A stretch of DNA of 64,000 nucleotides from an uncultured Clostridium sp. (GCA_930986425.1 CAKNJR010000002.1:62001-126000), one strand, 5' to 3'; positions 34,120-42,694 are shown, numbered from the stretch's first letter. Numbers and translations: made by a program. The notes: generated by a model not told the origin, from the sequence alone.

Positions 34120-34376
34120 AATGAAATATGTTAGAAAAGTCCTAAAATGTAGTCAGGGCAATTAGTCCATAAATTAGAGGTAAAAGCTTTTACAAATGTT
34201 GTGTTGATTAAAAAAACTAAGGAAAGAAAATCACTTTTTAATTATGGACTAATTTTAGGAGAATAGAAAATGAGCAAATATTTTATACATTTAATTTTAT
34301 AATTTAATATTCATAATTGGGTAAAAATTTTACCTCTGTTCTATGGCTTGATTGTGCCTAGAACGGAGGTAATTTT
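34120..34376 (+). promoter_or_regulatory. Leader of the sigma-factor gene: inverted repeat, mini-ORF and SD-sequestering hairpin
   Basis: Three elements can be seen. AATTAGTCCATAA (34160-34172) is repeated inverted at 34242-34254. A ten-codon ORF (34270-34302, MSKYFIHLIL) has its own AGGAGA site. A long hairpin at 34330-34372 pairs TTACCTC-T-GTTCTA-GGC with GCC-TAGAAC-G-GAGGTAA and contains the entire ribosome site (GGAGGT) of the sigma-factor gene at 34377. Translation of that gene should therefore be blocked unless the hairpin is opened. Confidence 0.65.
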
Positions 34377-34796
34377 ATGAGTGCTGTTGAATATTCTGAA
34401 AATGATATAGATTATGTAGTAAAATCATTTAAAAATTATTTAGGAAAAGTAGTAAAACATTCTGCTATTGATTATTTTAGAAAAGTAAATAATAGAGTTG
34501 TAAAAGAAATTGCTTTTACTGATTCTGTGGATAGAAATGTGTCGTTATCGTTGTATGATAGCGACTTTTTTCTTATTTCTAATGAAGTGAGAGGAAAATT
34601 GGAAGATAATATTTCAAGCCCAAAATTAAAACTTGCAATACAAAGACTTTCAAAAGATGAAAAGAAAATCCTCGCTTTAAGTATAGAAGAATACAGTAGT
34701 ACAGAGATAGCCAAAATAATGAATTTATCAGAAAAAACAATTAGAAATAAAAAATCAATTATTAGATCTAAAATTAAAAAAATGTTAGGAGATTAA
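34377..34796 (+). CDS. Tn916-type sigma-70-like regulator
   Basis: A 139-residue sigma-like protein. The N-terminal part resembles a short region 2 (KNYLGKVVKHSAIDYFRKVNNR). The C-terminal HTH is a region-4-like motif (IAKIMNLSEKTIRNKKSIIRSK). It corresponds in size and position to the ORF7-type sigma factors of Tn916-family ICEs, which sit just before a small HTH gene and the xis/int genes. It probably activates excision or transfer genes. Its ribosome site is buried in a strong hairpin. Confidence 0.85.
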   Translation: MSAVEYSENDIDYVVKSFKNYLGKVVKHSAIDYFRKVNNRVVKEIAFTDSVDRNVSLSLYDSDFFLISNEVRGKLEDNISSPKLKLAIQRLSKDEKKILALSIEEYSSTEIAKIMNLSEKTIRNKKSIIRSKIKKMLGD

Positions 34797-34800
34797 AGTT

Positions 34801-35031
34801 ATGAAGATAGAAATGAGTAATAGGGAATTGTTTGAAGTTATAGAAAAAGCAGTAAATGGAGATGTAAAAGCTAAGTTTGAGATTTTAATTATATTTGAAC
34901 CTCTAATAAATAGTGAATCATATATTAAAGGTAATTTTAGTCAAGAATGTAAAGATTATATTGAAGATAAAGTATTTGAATACATCGAAAAGTTTAAAAC
35001 AATAAAAGAAATTAAAAAGATTTTAAAATAA
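34801..35031 (+). CDS. Small ICE helix-turn-helix regulator (Tn916 ORF8-like)
   Basis: A 76-residue acidic protein starting MSNRELFEVIEKAVNGDVKAKFEIL, the pattern of the helix-turn-helix proteins (HTH_16 type) that follow ORF7-like sigma genes in Tn916-related elements. It begins four bases after the sigma gene. Together they form the conserved regulatory pair upstream of the recombination genes. Confidence 0.75.
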   Translation: MKIEMSNRELFEVIEKAVNGDVKAKFEILIIFEPLINSESYIKGNFSQECKDYIEDKVFEYIEKFKTIKEIKKILK

Positions 35032-35039
35032 TCGGGACA

Positions 35040-35370
35040 TTTTTAAGTTCATTTTCGCCTATGTGTGTAGCAAAGAAAAATTGCTATGCACATTGACAAG
35101 TAAATATATTAGTTACAAGACTTTAACTAATATAGGTAGCTCCAAGAAGGCGAAAGTTAATTTAAGTTAAATAGCGACTATAATGAGGGAAAAAGTAAAC
35201 GATGGTAAGTTTATAAGGCGAAGAACTATATTAGTGTGATAATGATACTTCGACTTGGCTTAACATTGGTTGAGAAGTCGCTCGGTGGAAACGGAGAGGT
35301 TGAAATACCTATGTGAAGATACCAATTCACTTGTAACTAATCAAAAGTTTATAAGTGAAAGGATCTGATA
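35040..35370 (+). ncRNA. Highly structured leader RNA candidate before the SHOCT gene
   Basis: About 330 bases with no ORF and visibly higher GC than the flanks. The pairings nest: TTTCGCCT (35053-35060) with AGGCGAAA (35148-35155) encloses hairpin ATGTGTGTAGCA / TGCTATGCACAT (35061-35093) and hairpin ATATTAGTTA / TAACTAATAT (35106-35133). A second half contains CGAAG / CTTCG and CGACT / AGTCG pairs and a GGTGGAAACGGAG stretch. It could be a riboregulator, a stable ncRNA, or part of a ribozyme or intron-like RNA. No family can be assigned. Confidence 0.55.
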
Positions 35371-35373
35371 AAA

Positions 35374-35592
35374 ATGAAATTGAATAATGTCAAAACAGTA
35401 ACTAAAAAACAGGCAAAATCTTATGCAGTTATAGCATTAAGTACTTTAGGAGTAGCACCAAATGATTTAGATGTAAAGTCATTATATGAAGAAATAGAAT
35501 GTGTAATGAAGTTGTATTCTCCAAGAGAGGCAGTAGAAAAAGCAGAACGAATACTAGCAAAAGGAGGAACAGCTATATGGAAGAAAAAATAG
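35374..35592 (+). CDS. SHOCT-like small ICE protein
   Basis: A 72-residue protein found next to integrase modules of Clostridia elements. It begins with a basic segment (KTVTKKQAKSYAVIAL) and ends with a SHOCT-like helical hairpin (SPREAVEKAERILAKGG). It starts after AAAGGATCTG at the end of the structured leader, and its last 16 bases overlap the excisionase-like gene. Probably an accessory regulator of recombination; the exact role is unknown. Confidence 0.65.
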   Translation: MKLNNVKTVTKKQAKSYAVIALSTLGVAPNDLDVKSLYEEIECVMKLYSPREAVEKAERILAKGGTAIWKKK

Positions 35593-35762
35593 GAATAAAT
35601 ATAAAAGAAGCTTCAGAAATAATGGGTATTAGTAAACAACTTATGACAGAATTAACAAAACTAAAAGATTTTCCTTGCATAAAATTTGAAAGAAGAATCG
35701 TGATAAACAAGCCAATGATGATTGAATGGTTTAATAAAAATTCAGGGAGAATTATTGTTTAA
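35577..35762 (+). CDS. xis: Excisionase-like HTH protein next to int
   Basis: 61 residues from ATG 35577, with AAGGAGGAAC upstream inside the SHOCT gene. It has an excisionase/MerR-type HTH (NIKEASEIMGISKQLMTEL) followed by a short wing (FERRIVINKPMMIEWF). Its position directly ahead of the integrase gene and its size fit an excisionase that biases the integrase toward excision. Confidence 0.75.
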   Translation: MEEKIGINIKEASEIMGISKQLMTELTKLKDFPCIKFERRIVINKPMMIEWFNKNSGRIIV

Positions 35763-35784
35763 GGTTTGGTCTTAAAAATATAAA

Positions 35785-35844
35785 GGATTTATAATAGATG
35801 ATGATTAACAATATTAAATTATCATTATTATAGATCCCTTTTTT
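35785..35844 (+). terminator. Terminator/attenuator between xis and int
   Basis: GGAT-TATAATA-ATGAT (35785-35802) pairs with ATCAT-TATTATA-ATCC (35821-35837), followed by six Ts. It ends 15 bases before int and probably limits read-through into the integrase. Confidence 0.75.
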
Positions 35845-35858
35845 ATGGGAGGAAGATA

Positions 35859-37055
35859 ATGAGTAAAAATAGTAATAGTAAAGTTTCAAGAAGAATTAAA
35901 GGAGAAGGCACAATAAGAAAAAGAGGAAATAGCTATGAAGGGAGGGTTACTGTAAATGTAAATGGAAAAAGTAAGCAGATTTCTGTATATGGTAAAACTC
36001 AAAGAATTGTTATTGAAAAAATGCAAGAATTAAGAAGGCAAAAAGATGATAATTATTTTATTGATAACAATAATATTACTCTTGAAGAATGGATTAAAGA
36101 ATGGATGAAAGTTTATAAAAAACCGTATGTTTCTCCAAGGACTTTTCAAGGATATGTTGAAAAATCAAAAACAATAATAGAGCATTTAGGTAATATGCAG
36201 TTACAAAAAATTGAGTTATATCATTTACAAAAGTTTATTAGTGAATTACAAAAAGAAGGTAAATCTCCCAAATCATTAAGACACTATAACAGCATATTAA
36301 AAATGTGTTTTGATGATGCTATTATGTGTAGACTTATGGTAATGAATCCAACAAGAAAATTAAAGTTACCAAGTATGCGAAAAAAAGAATTAAAGATTAT
36401 GACAAAAGAAGAACAACAAGTTTTTGAAGGATTTATGAAAGAACACACAATGGGAGTGGCATACATTGTTTTAGTAAATACAGGTTTAAGAGCAGGAGAA
36501 CTAAGTGGACTCACTTGGAAAGATATTGATTTTGAAAATAAAGCTCTTTATGTAAGACGAGGTGTGCAAAAGGTAACAACTTATGATGACGATTTTAATA
36601 AAATAAATAGAGAAAGAAAAATAACAGATGTAAAAACGGACAATAGTTATAGAGTAGTACCAATGTTGGATAAAGTTGTGAGAATACTAAAAGAATATAA
36701 AGAACAAAAGATAAAAGAGTGTGAAGAAGTTGCAGAACTAGGAGAAGGATTCAAAGAAGATGATTTTATATTTAAAACGAAATGCAATAATCCTATAAAC
36801 TCAGAATATTTGCGAAAACATTGTCAGCAAATTTGTGAAAGTCATAATTTTAGGAAAGTAGGTATTCACGAATTAAGACACACATTTGCAACAAGGGCAA
36901 TAGAGGCAGGAATAGATTTAAGAGTTCTGCAAGAGATTTTAGGACACGCAAGTTATAGTACAACAGCAGATATATATGTTCATATTTTAGGACAAGTAAA
37001 ACTAACTCAAATGAATAGATTAGAGGCTTATTTAGACGATTTAAAAATGGCTTGA
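35859..37055 (+). CDS. int: Tyrosine integrase of the ICE
   Basis: A 398-residue tyrosine recombinase. It has an N-terminal arm-binding segment (KGEGTIRKRGNSYEGRVTVN), a core-binding SAM-like domain (about residues 65-150), and a catalytic domain with Arg in NTGLRAGELSGL near residue 210, HELRHTF near residue 337, the GHAS histidine, and Tyr in TTADIYVHI near residue 373. All catalytic residues are present. It reads toward the att site at 37146 and ends about 90 bp from it. Likely target: the anticodon arm of tRNA-Met(CAT). Confidence 0.95.
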   Translation: MSKNSNSKVSRRIKGEGTIRKRGNSYEGRVTVNVNGKSKQISVYGKTQRIVIEKMQELRRQKDDNYFIDNNNITLEEWIKEWMKVYKKPYVSPRTFQGYVEKSKTIIEHLGNMQLQKIELYHLQKFISELQKEGKSPKSLRHYNSILKMCFDDAIMCRLMVMNPTRKLKLPSMRKKELKIMTKEEQQVFEGFMKEHTMGVAYIVLVNTGLRAGELSGLTWKDIDFENKALYVRRGVQKVTTYDDDFNKINRERKITDVKTDNSYRVVPMLDKVVRILKEYKEQKIKECEEVAELGEGFKEDDFIFKTKCNNPINSEYLRKHCQQICESHNFRKVGIHELRHTFATRAIEAGIDLRVLQEILGHASYSTTADIYVHILGQVKLTQMNRLEAYLDDLKMA

Positions 37056-37062
37056 AAAATGG

Positions 37063-37083
37063 ATAAAGGGTAAATAAAGGGTA
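37063..37083. repeat. Tandem ATAAAGGGTA repeats near the ICE end
   Basis: ATAAAGGGTA occurs at 37063-37072 and 37074-37083 (11-bp period), just inside the right end of the ICE. Position and phasing suit arm-type binding sites for the ICE integrase. Confidence 0.5.
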
Positions 37084-37145
37084 CAACTAGAAATCGAGGC
37101 TGGAAAACACTGAAAATACTGAGATTTTTTAAAAAGACTTTCACT

Positions 37146-37191
37146 CCTCATAACCCGAAGGTCGTAAGTTCGAGTCTTACCCCCGCAACCA
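37146..37191 (+). other. Attachment site with 3' half of a tRNA-Met(CAT) gene
   Basis: The sequence from CTCATAA (anticodon loop, CAT at 37149-37151) through an intact T arm (GTAAG-TTCGAGT-CTTAC) and CCCCGCA-ACCA reads as a tRNA 3' half. The 5' half is absent; upstream bases do not pair with the anticodon stem. The first 18 bases (37146-37163) recur at 51964-51981. This is both the right end of the ICE and the left end of the second element. Confidence 0.85.
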
Positions 37192-37434
37192 AAGTATATA
37201 TTACTAGAACTGTAACGGTTTTAGTGATTTTTTGTTGCCTTAAAATTGGTTGCAATAATTATCTAAATTCCTATGTTTATGTTAATTTGGGGAGAAGTTG
37301 GGGATGAACTCTCCAAATTAATACTTTTTAAAGCTATAAATTACAAGATAATTCATAGCTAATAAATATGAGAGTGACAAAAAAGTTTTGATAATATTGA
37401 ATTGTTAATGTACATTATTAGAAACTAATAAATT
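37192..37434. other. Left end of second element with integrase arm-type repeats
   Basis: No gene is visible. TTGGGGAGAA-GTTGGGGATGAA at 37287-37308 contains two TTGGGGA boxes at 11-bp spacing. Nearly the same sequence, with 10-bp or 11-bp phasing, lies at 51824-51845 near the other end of the element. Such paired boxes near both ends are typical arm-type integrase sites. Confidence 0.6.
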
Positions 37435-38605
37435 TTATAGTACATTACCAGCTTTTTTATCATGTGACTTTAATGGATGTACATAGAAATTATAAGTTGT
37501 AGTAATTTGAGCATGACCTAGTCTTGCTGATACAGTGGCCACATCAACTTGCTGACCTATTAATAGAGTAGCATTTGTGTGTCGCAAACCATGAAAATTT
37601 ATAACTGGTAAACCAATTTGTTTAATAAATTTTTCAAACCATTTACTAATTGTAGATGGATGAATAGGTTTTCCGTCATCTTGTACAAATAATCTATTAG
37701 ATTCGTGCCAGAAATCGCCTACAATCGATTTTTTGCTCATTGTACCATAATTTATATTCTTTAAGTAAAGAAACAATAAAATCGGGGATAGCAACGTCAC
37801 GTATTGAACTCTCATTTTTAGGACTTTTTGTGAATACACCTTTTTCTGATAAATATTGACTAGATTTATTAATACATATAATTCCATTTTTTAAATCTAT
37901 ATCGGACCATTCAAGTCCAGCAAGTTCTCCAAGCCTTGCACCTATAAAAATATCTAGTAAAATAGCAACTTTATATTTCATATCTTTTCCTGTTAGTTTT
38001 TCTAAATTATCCACTAAAATTCTAGTTTGATCTTCATCATAACAAGGCCTTTGTGGTTTAGGTGCTTTTGGTGGTTCTACACGTTCAGCTGGATTAGTTA
38101 CAATCATTTGCCAATATACTGCTTTGTGTAACATTGCATGTATTAATCTATGATGTTCTAATATAGTCTTTTTTGATAATGGCTTTCTAGTCTTTTTTCC
38201 ATGATTATTTTTCTTTCTTTGAAGTTGTGTATCTTCTTCAAGTAGATTGTAGAAATGCATAATATCAATAGGTCTAATTTTATCTAGTTTTAAATTTCCA
38301 AAATAAGGGATAATTCTAGTTTCTAACATTCCTTTATATCTACAATAAGTTGATGGTGCAAGTCCTTTTAAAGCATAATCACGTTTCCATATTTCTACAA
38401 ATTCTTTAAATGTTGGAGTAGATCCTTCTATAATAAATCCATTTTCTATTTGTGTTACGAATTTTGCTAGCTCTATTTGAGCTTCGGATTTATTTTTGCA
38501 ATGTACATTTTTTTGATGTCTAACCGATTTTCCGTCTAAGTCATAACCTTTAAATACTACTAACCTATAACTATTTTTTCCACGCTTTTCAATACTACCG
38601 GTCAC
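37435..38605 (-). pseudogene. int: Frameshifted tyrosine integrase of the second element
   Basis: Two overlapping minus-strand frames together make one integrase of about 390 residues. The first (38605 to 37697) has the N-terminal domains and catalytic Arg in IGARLGELAGLEW. The second (37887 to 37435) has FHGLRHTNATLL, LGHAQITTT and YNFYVHPL with the catalytic Tyr. The break lies at a run of six Ts on the plus strand (37729-37734); one base fewer restores a continuous protein through KSIVGDFWHES. It is either a disabling mutation, a slippage site or a sequencing error. If real, the element cannot excise by itself. Confidence 0.85.
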
Positions 38606-38732
38606 TTATTTGCCTCCTTTCTGTTTTATTTAGTAATAGAGTGTATTACTATGATTTTATTGTAGCATCATGTAAAAAGAAAACAAAACCCGACAATAAA
38701 TTTTTTTTAAAATTATTAATTTGTATGGAATA

Positions 38733-38761
38733 TTGAAAATAAAGTCGATATTTGTTATAAT
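38733..38761 (+). promoter_or_regulatory. Strong promoter for the two-gene cargo system
   Basis: TTGAAA (38733-38738), 17 bp, TATAAT (38756-38761), then GGGGG ahead of ATG 38784. It is divergent from the integrase gene. Confidence 0.75.
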
Positions 38762-38783
38762 TTAGCAAAATGGGGGAAAAAAT

Positions 38784-39731
38784 ATGAGAAAAATAAATAG
38801 GCAAATTTATTTTTATGAAGTAGAACTGCAGAAATATAGTAAAGAAGAAAATTCTTATTTAATTTCTAAAAACTATAAAGAAGACATGAAAGAGCTCTTT
38901 GGAAAATTTAAAGACTTACCTTTTGATAAAGAAAATTTAAATTATTCTATGTATTTAAAGAAGCCAAATGGAACATATGATTTTGTAAAAGTGGATAATA
39001 TAAGTGACGATTATATTGAAGGAAAACTTATAAATTCAGATGATAGTGGTTTAACGTATTATGAAGAGAATGGAGAAATTAAATTTCTGAAGGATACTAT
39101 TTCAAAGGATGCTAGTATAGCAGAAATATCACATTTTGTCTTTTTTTTAGATACAAGAATTTTAGCGTTTGAATATAATGCAAAATCTTCACATTCTCAA
39201 AGTTTATCAAGTTATATAAAAACAAAAATGGAAGCAGAATATTTTATAGAGTTTAAAAATTTATTAAATAAAAATAGAGAAAAAAGATTTAATTCCATAA
39301 AACAAGTAAAATCATTTAGATTTAGTACAAGTAGCAAGTTCTTATTAAGTTCAAATGCGTCTAATAAAGGATTTTTTAAAGCTGCAGCTGCAGCTTTTGA
39401 TTTAACTAAGAAGACTACGGATGTTGAGCAAAATATAACAATAGAAATTAAACCTGCTAGAATTACTAAAAAAAATAAAAATCCATATTATGATGCAGAA
39501 GAATTAAAAGATAGTATAAATGAATTAAGTTCTATGATAGAAGATCCAGATAAAAATTTCAAATTAGATATTATAGGAATTAATGAATTAAACGAGCAAA
39601 TAATGGTACATTACTCTAAAGATATTTTAATTAGAAAAATTACATTAGAGCCAACAGAAATTGATTCGATAAATTTTTATAAAAAAATAAAGGAAGCATA
39701 TAATAAAGTATATGAATATTATATAGGATAG
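38784..39731 (+). CDS. Hypothetical protein, first gene of a two-gene membrane system
   Basis: A 315-residue soluble protein. It begins with KINRQIYFYEVELQK and has mixed strands and helices, an alanine-rich patch (FFKAAAAAFDL) near residue 200 and a charged C-terminus. The overall pattern recalls the DUF6731-type proteins of mobile elements, but I cannot confirm this. It has its own strong promoter, and the next gene, a membrane protein, starts within a few bases of its stop. This cytoplasmic plus membrane layout is common in abortive-infection systems; that role is inference. Confidence 0.6.
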   Translation: MRKINRQIYFYEVELQKYSKEENSYLISKNYKEDMKELFGKFKDLPFDKENLNYSMYLKKPNGTYDFVKVDNISDDYIEGKLINSDDSGLTYYEENGEIKFLKDTISKDASIAEISHFVFFLDTRILAFEYNAKSSHSQSLSSYIKTKMEAEYFIEFKNLLNKNREKRFNSIKQVKSFRFSTSSKFLLSSNASNKGFFKAAAAAFDLTKKTTDVEQNITIEIKPARITKKNKNPYYDAEELKDSINELSSMIEDPDKNFKLDIIGINELNEQIMVHYSKDILIRKITLEPTEIDSINFYKKIKEAYNKVYEYYIG

Positions 39732-39739
39732 TGATTGTT

Positions 39740-40270
39740 ATGAAAGAATTTTTAAAAAATATCAGAGATAATTTTTTAGATTTTATTCTAAAACATAACT
39801 TTATGATATCAACAATAATAAATATTATTATATTAATAATATTTTATAGAGAGATAGAGAGCTATTTTAGTGAATCAAAAACAGATATATTAAATATGAT
39901 AATATCAATATCAGGGACAATTTTTGGCTTTATATTAACATTTTTGTCTATCTTTATAGTATTCAGAACAGAAAAAAAATATGAAAAAAATAATGAGAAT
40001 AAAAAAGAACCAATAATAATGTTAATAAACAATAATTCATTTAACAATGTATATGAACTATTTATAAAAAGTTCGTACTCTTTAGGACTGTTATTAATTA
40101 TTTCTATAATATATTATTTTACTACCTATGGATTAAATAATATTGTAAATGGTATTTTTATAGTAATAATTTTTGAATTAATAGTTTTAGGTATAGTTAG
40201 AGTATTTTTATCAGTATATTCATTTAATATTTTAATAAGGATATTAATACAAAAAAATAATCAAGAGTAA
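39740..40270 (+). CDS. Four-helix membrane protein, partner of the 315-residue gene
   Basis: About 176 residues. ATG 39740 is preferred to GTG 39731, which overlaps the previous stop and its Shine-Dalgarno-like AGGATA. Two membrane pairs are visible: about residues 21-40 and 52-74, then 105-130 and 137-162, separated by a charged loop (RTEKKYEKNNENKKE). No enzymatic motif. It ends inside a bidirectional terminator (40256-40288). A membrane effector or sensor linked to the upstream gene is plausible. Confidence 0.65.
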   Translation: MKEFLKNIRDNFLDFILKHNFMISTIINIIILIIFYREIESYFSESKTDILNMIISISGTIFGFILTFLSIFIVFRTEKKYEKNNENKKEPIIMLINNNSFNNVYELFIKSSYSLGLLLIISIIYYFTTYGLNNIVNGIFIVIIFELIVLGIVRVFLSVYSFNILIRILIQKNNQE

Positions 40271-40288
40271 ATGATACTCTTGATTATT
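40256..40288. terminator. Bidirectional terminator
   Basis: Perfect 14-bp stem AATAATCAAGAGTA (40256-40269) / TACTCTTGATTATT (40275-40288) between convergent genes, with A/T-rich flanks on both sides. Confidence 0.8.
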
Positions 40289-41672
40289 AAATTTTAAATA
40301 ACTTATCACATATTTTTTTAATTTGTTCACTAGAAGCAGAACAATGTTCTAAAATCAAACAATATATACACATTTTAACTAAATAATAAGAAATCATATC
40401 TAGATATTCAAAGTTCCCGGTAAATTCTCCATGTGCTATTTTATTTCTTCTTTTTATAAAAGATTTAGATAAAGTTTCATAAGTTAAATTTTTTATACCA
40501 TAATTTGATTGCATATTATTCTTTTTAGCAAATAGAATAGTGTCAAATTTTTTAAAACAGTATAGAATTTTTTCTTCTAAATTACCATCAGATTTTTCTA
40601 TCATTTCTTTAAATTGATTTAAATATTTTTTCTTTTTGCTTGTTCCTACAATATCAGAAAGACGAGATAATTCTTTATTTATGTTATTTAATATAAAATT
40701 TTTTGAATATTTAAAATTTTCATTAACAGAAGATTTAAAGTTAGGATAGCACTTTCTCATTTGAGCTTCAAAGGTATATGCAATTTTTAAAAATTTATCA
40801 TTATCAATAATAGAATTTTCATTTTTATTTAGGGGCATATAATATACATTATAATCTTCTCTTGTTGTATATTTATACAGTTCAGGCAAATAATCTTTTA
40901 TATCTTCAAAAGTTATAGAGTTAAAATAATTCTGAATATCAATGTTAATTTTAGGATCTTGGGCGACATATAAAAACAAATTAACGGTTAAAGGTTTTGC
41001 TTCGTTTTCTAGAAATACATTTTTTTTTAATATAATTGAATCCCAATGAATAATTCTTCTGTTATTTAAAAAACCAAAAAATTTTTGAACTTTTAAATAT
41101 GTTTTTAATATGGAATTTATACTTTTGGGTTTTTTAAAGCATAGTTCAAAAAAAGAAGAAACATTCAAAACTTCATTAATACTTTTAGAATATGGCATAA
41201 CATATCCAGAATATATTTTGACAATTTCATCTTTAAAATCAAATTCTTCTGCTTTAAAATTATCTAAATTAACATCTATAATAACGTTTCTATCTTTAGA
41301 TTTGCTTGTAACAATTTTTTTAGGATGATAAAAGTTATCTATTGCGGGACCCTTAAAAATTATTCTTTCTATTTTGTCAGCTTTAGGAACAGGAACCAAT
41401 CCATTACTTTTATTTAGTACGTATGCTGGGACAAAACATCTAAGGGTACCAGAGCCTATTGGTCTTGGTTTTACATCTATAAAACATATATAGTAGTTTT
41501 TTTCCGTTATACCTTGAATATTTGTATTTAATACTTTTTCTTCATCAGAAAAAAATAAAGTTGAAAAGTATTTTTCAAGTTTAGTTGGTAACATAGTCAA
41601 AATATTATCTTGAAAAGTAAAATGATATTTTTTTCTTTTATATATCAATTCTCCACATATTATTTCATTCAT
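40287..41672 (-). CDS. ApeA-like HEPN-domain protein
   Basis: About 461 residues. The start at 41672 follows GAGG at good spacing on the minus strand. The N-terminal part (NEIICGELIYKRKKYHFTF) has the strand-rich pattern of the ApeA N-terminal domain. The C-terminal third is helical and contains KRRNKIAHGEF, a clear HEPN R-N-x3-H ribonuclease motif. ApeA-type proteins are reported phage-defence effectors that cleave RNA. The gene follows a DUF6076-like gene by two bases, so the two probably work together. The family assignment rests on the HEPN motif and layout. Confidence 0.7.
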   Translation of the reverse strand: MNEIICGELIYKRKKYHFTFQDNILTMLPTKLEKYFSTLFFSDEEKVLNTNIQGITEKNYYICFIDVKPRPIGSGTLRCFVPAYVLNKSNGLVPVPKADKIERIIFKGPAIDNFYHPKKIVTSKSKDRNVIIDVNLDNFKAEEFDFKDEIVKIYSGYVMPYSKSINEVLNVSSFFELCFKKPKSINSILKTYLKVQKFFGFLNNRRIIHWDSIILKKNVFLENEAKPLTVNLFLYVAQDPKINIDIQNYFNSITFEDIKDYLPELYKYTTREDYNVYYMPLNKNENSIIDNDKFLKIAYTFEAQMRKCYPNFKSSVNENFKYSKNFILNNINKELSRLSDIVGTSKKKKYLNQFKEMIEKSDGNLEEKILYCFKKFDTILFAKKNNMQSNYGIKNLTYETLSKSFIKRRNKIAHGEFTGNFEYLDMISYYLVKMCIYCLILEHCSASSEQIKKICDKLFKI

Positions 41673-41674
41673 TG

Positions 41675-42661
41675 TTATTTCCTCACTTTCATACATTCAA
41701 GCCATTCAAGTAATTCGTCGCCAGTAATCAATCCGTCTTTATATCTTTCTTGATAAATAGGATATTGCTCTTTGAACAATCTAAAAAGATTTTCTACTTT
41801 TTGGGATGCACCTATTGAGACTTGTTTGTGTAAGTTTTTATATCTTTTTCTACATTTTTGCAGATATATATCATCTTTTTCATTCTTACTAGCACGTTCT
41901 TTTCTTGCGATTTCATTACAAGTCATATTATTTTCATATATAAAATCACAATATTTTTGCTCTTTATTAGTTTTATTAATAAACCAATAGCTACAATTTC
42001 TACAACATTCAAATTTTATATTTTTGATATTAATTATTAATTCTTTAACAATACAAGATAAAAAATTATCAACTGAACTCGAAGAAAATGTATAAGGCGT
42101 TGATATGCTTTCAGGTATATTGTTCATAAAAAATGTGTTTAAATCATAGTTGATTACAGTTGTATTGTTTCCAACTAATAATTCATTTATTGCAGAATAA
42201 TCTTTTTCGTTATTGGCAAGTTCTTCTATTCTGTCATATTCATCATCTAATATATCTGTAATTTTTAAGATATCACTATAATAAGTATTGTTAAAAACTC
42301 TTTCTAGATTTATTTGTAATATTTCAAAATTTACAGAATAATTTTCATAGATCCAATCATTAAAATCTTGCAATTTATTTTTTTTGAGTTCAATAGAATA
42401 ATTGTTTATATCTTTTATAATAGTGTTATCATATAAAGTTAGTAAGTAAACAAATAAATAGTTATTAACAAAAAGAGTTAAATCTATTGGATCGTCAAAA
42501 TCTGTATTCATAAAATCAAGCAAAAAAGTTCCAATGTCTTGTTGTCTAGGTAGGGCATTTTTTATTTTAATTTTTTCATCATTAACCTTTTCAAATTCAT
42601 AGCTAGAAATATATTCTTTTGAATTTTTGAAATCAAAGATAATTTGCATATTTGCAATCAT
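41675..42661 (-). CDS. DUF6076-like zinc-finger protein
   Basis: A 328-residue protein. It is mostly helical with an acidic N-terminal part and a C-terminal zinc-finger-like cluster: CCRNCSYWFI, then KYCDF and MTCNEIA, with the LQKCRKRYKNLHKQ basic segment after it. That pattern matches the DUF6076 family found in Firmicute mobile elements. The start has GGGGGT upstream. It is first in a minus-strand pair with the ApeA-like HEPN protein; it may be a sensor or antitoxin for it. Confidence 0.65.
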   Translation of the reverse strand: MIANMQIIFDFKNSKEYISSYEFEKVNDEKIKIKNALPRQQDIGTFLLDFMNTDFDDPIDLTLFVNNYLFVYLLTLYDNTIIKDINNYSIELKKNKLQDFNDWIYENYSVNFEILQINLERVFNNTYYSDILKITDILDDEYDRIEELANNEKDYSAINELLVGNNTTVINYDLNTFFMNNIPESISTPYTFSSSSVDNFLSCIVKELIINIKNIKFECCRNCSYWFINKTNKEQKYCDFIYENNMTCNEIARKERASKNEKDDIYLQKCRKRYKNLHKQVSIGASQKVENLFRLFKEQYPIYQERYKDGLITGDELLEWLECMKVRK

Positions 42662-42694
42662 AAATTACCCCCTACAATAAAAAATAAAATATTT

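Noticed and set aside
35040..35370. T-box, c-di-GMP riboswitch or group I intron
   Set aside because: GGTGGAAACGG superficially resembles a T-box element, but the specifier/antiterminator layout and the other conserved cores could not be found. Left as an unassigned structured RNA.
37146..37191. Functional tRNA gene
   Set aside because: Only the 3' half (anticodon loop, T arm, CCA) is present. Upstream bases do not pair with the anticodon stem, so it is an att remnant.
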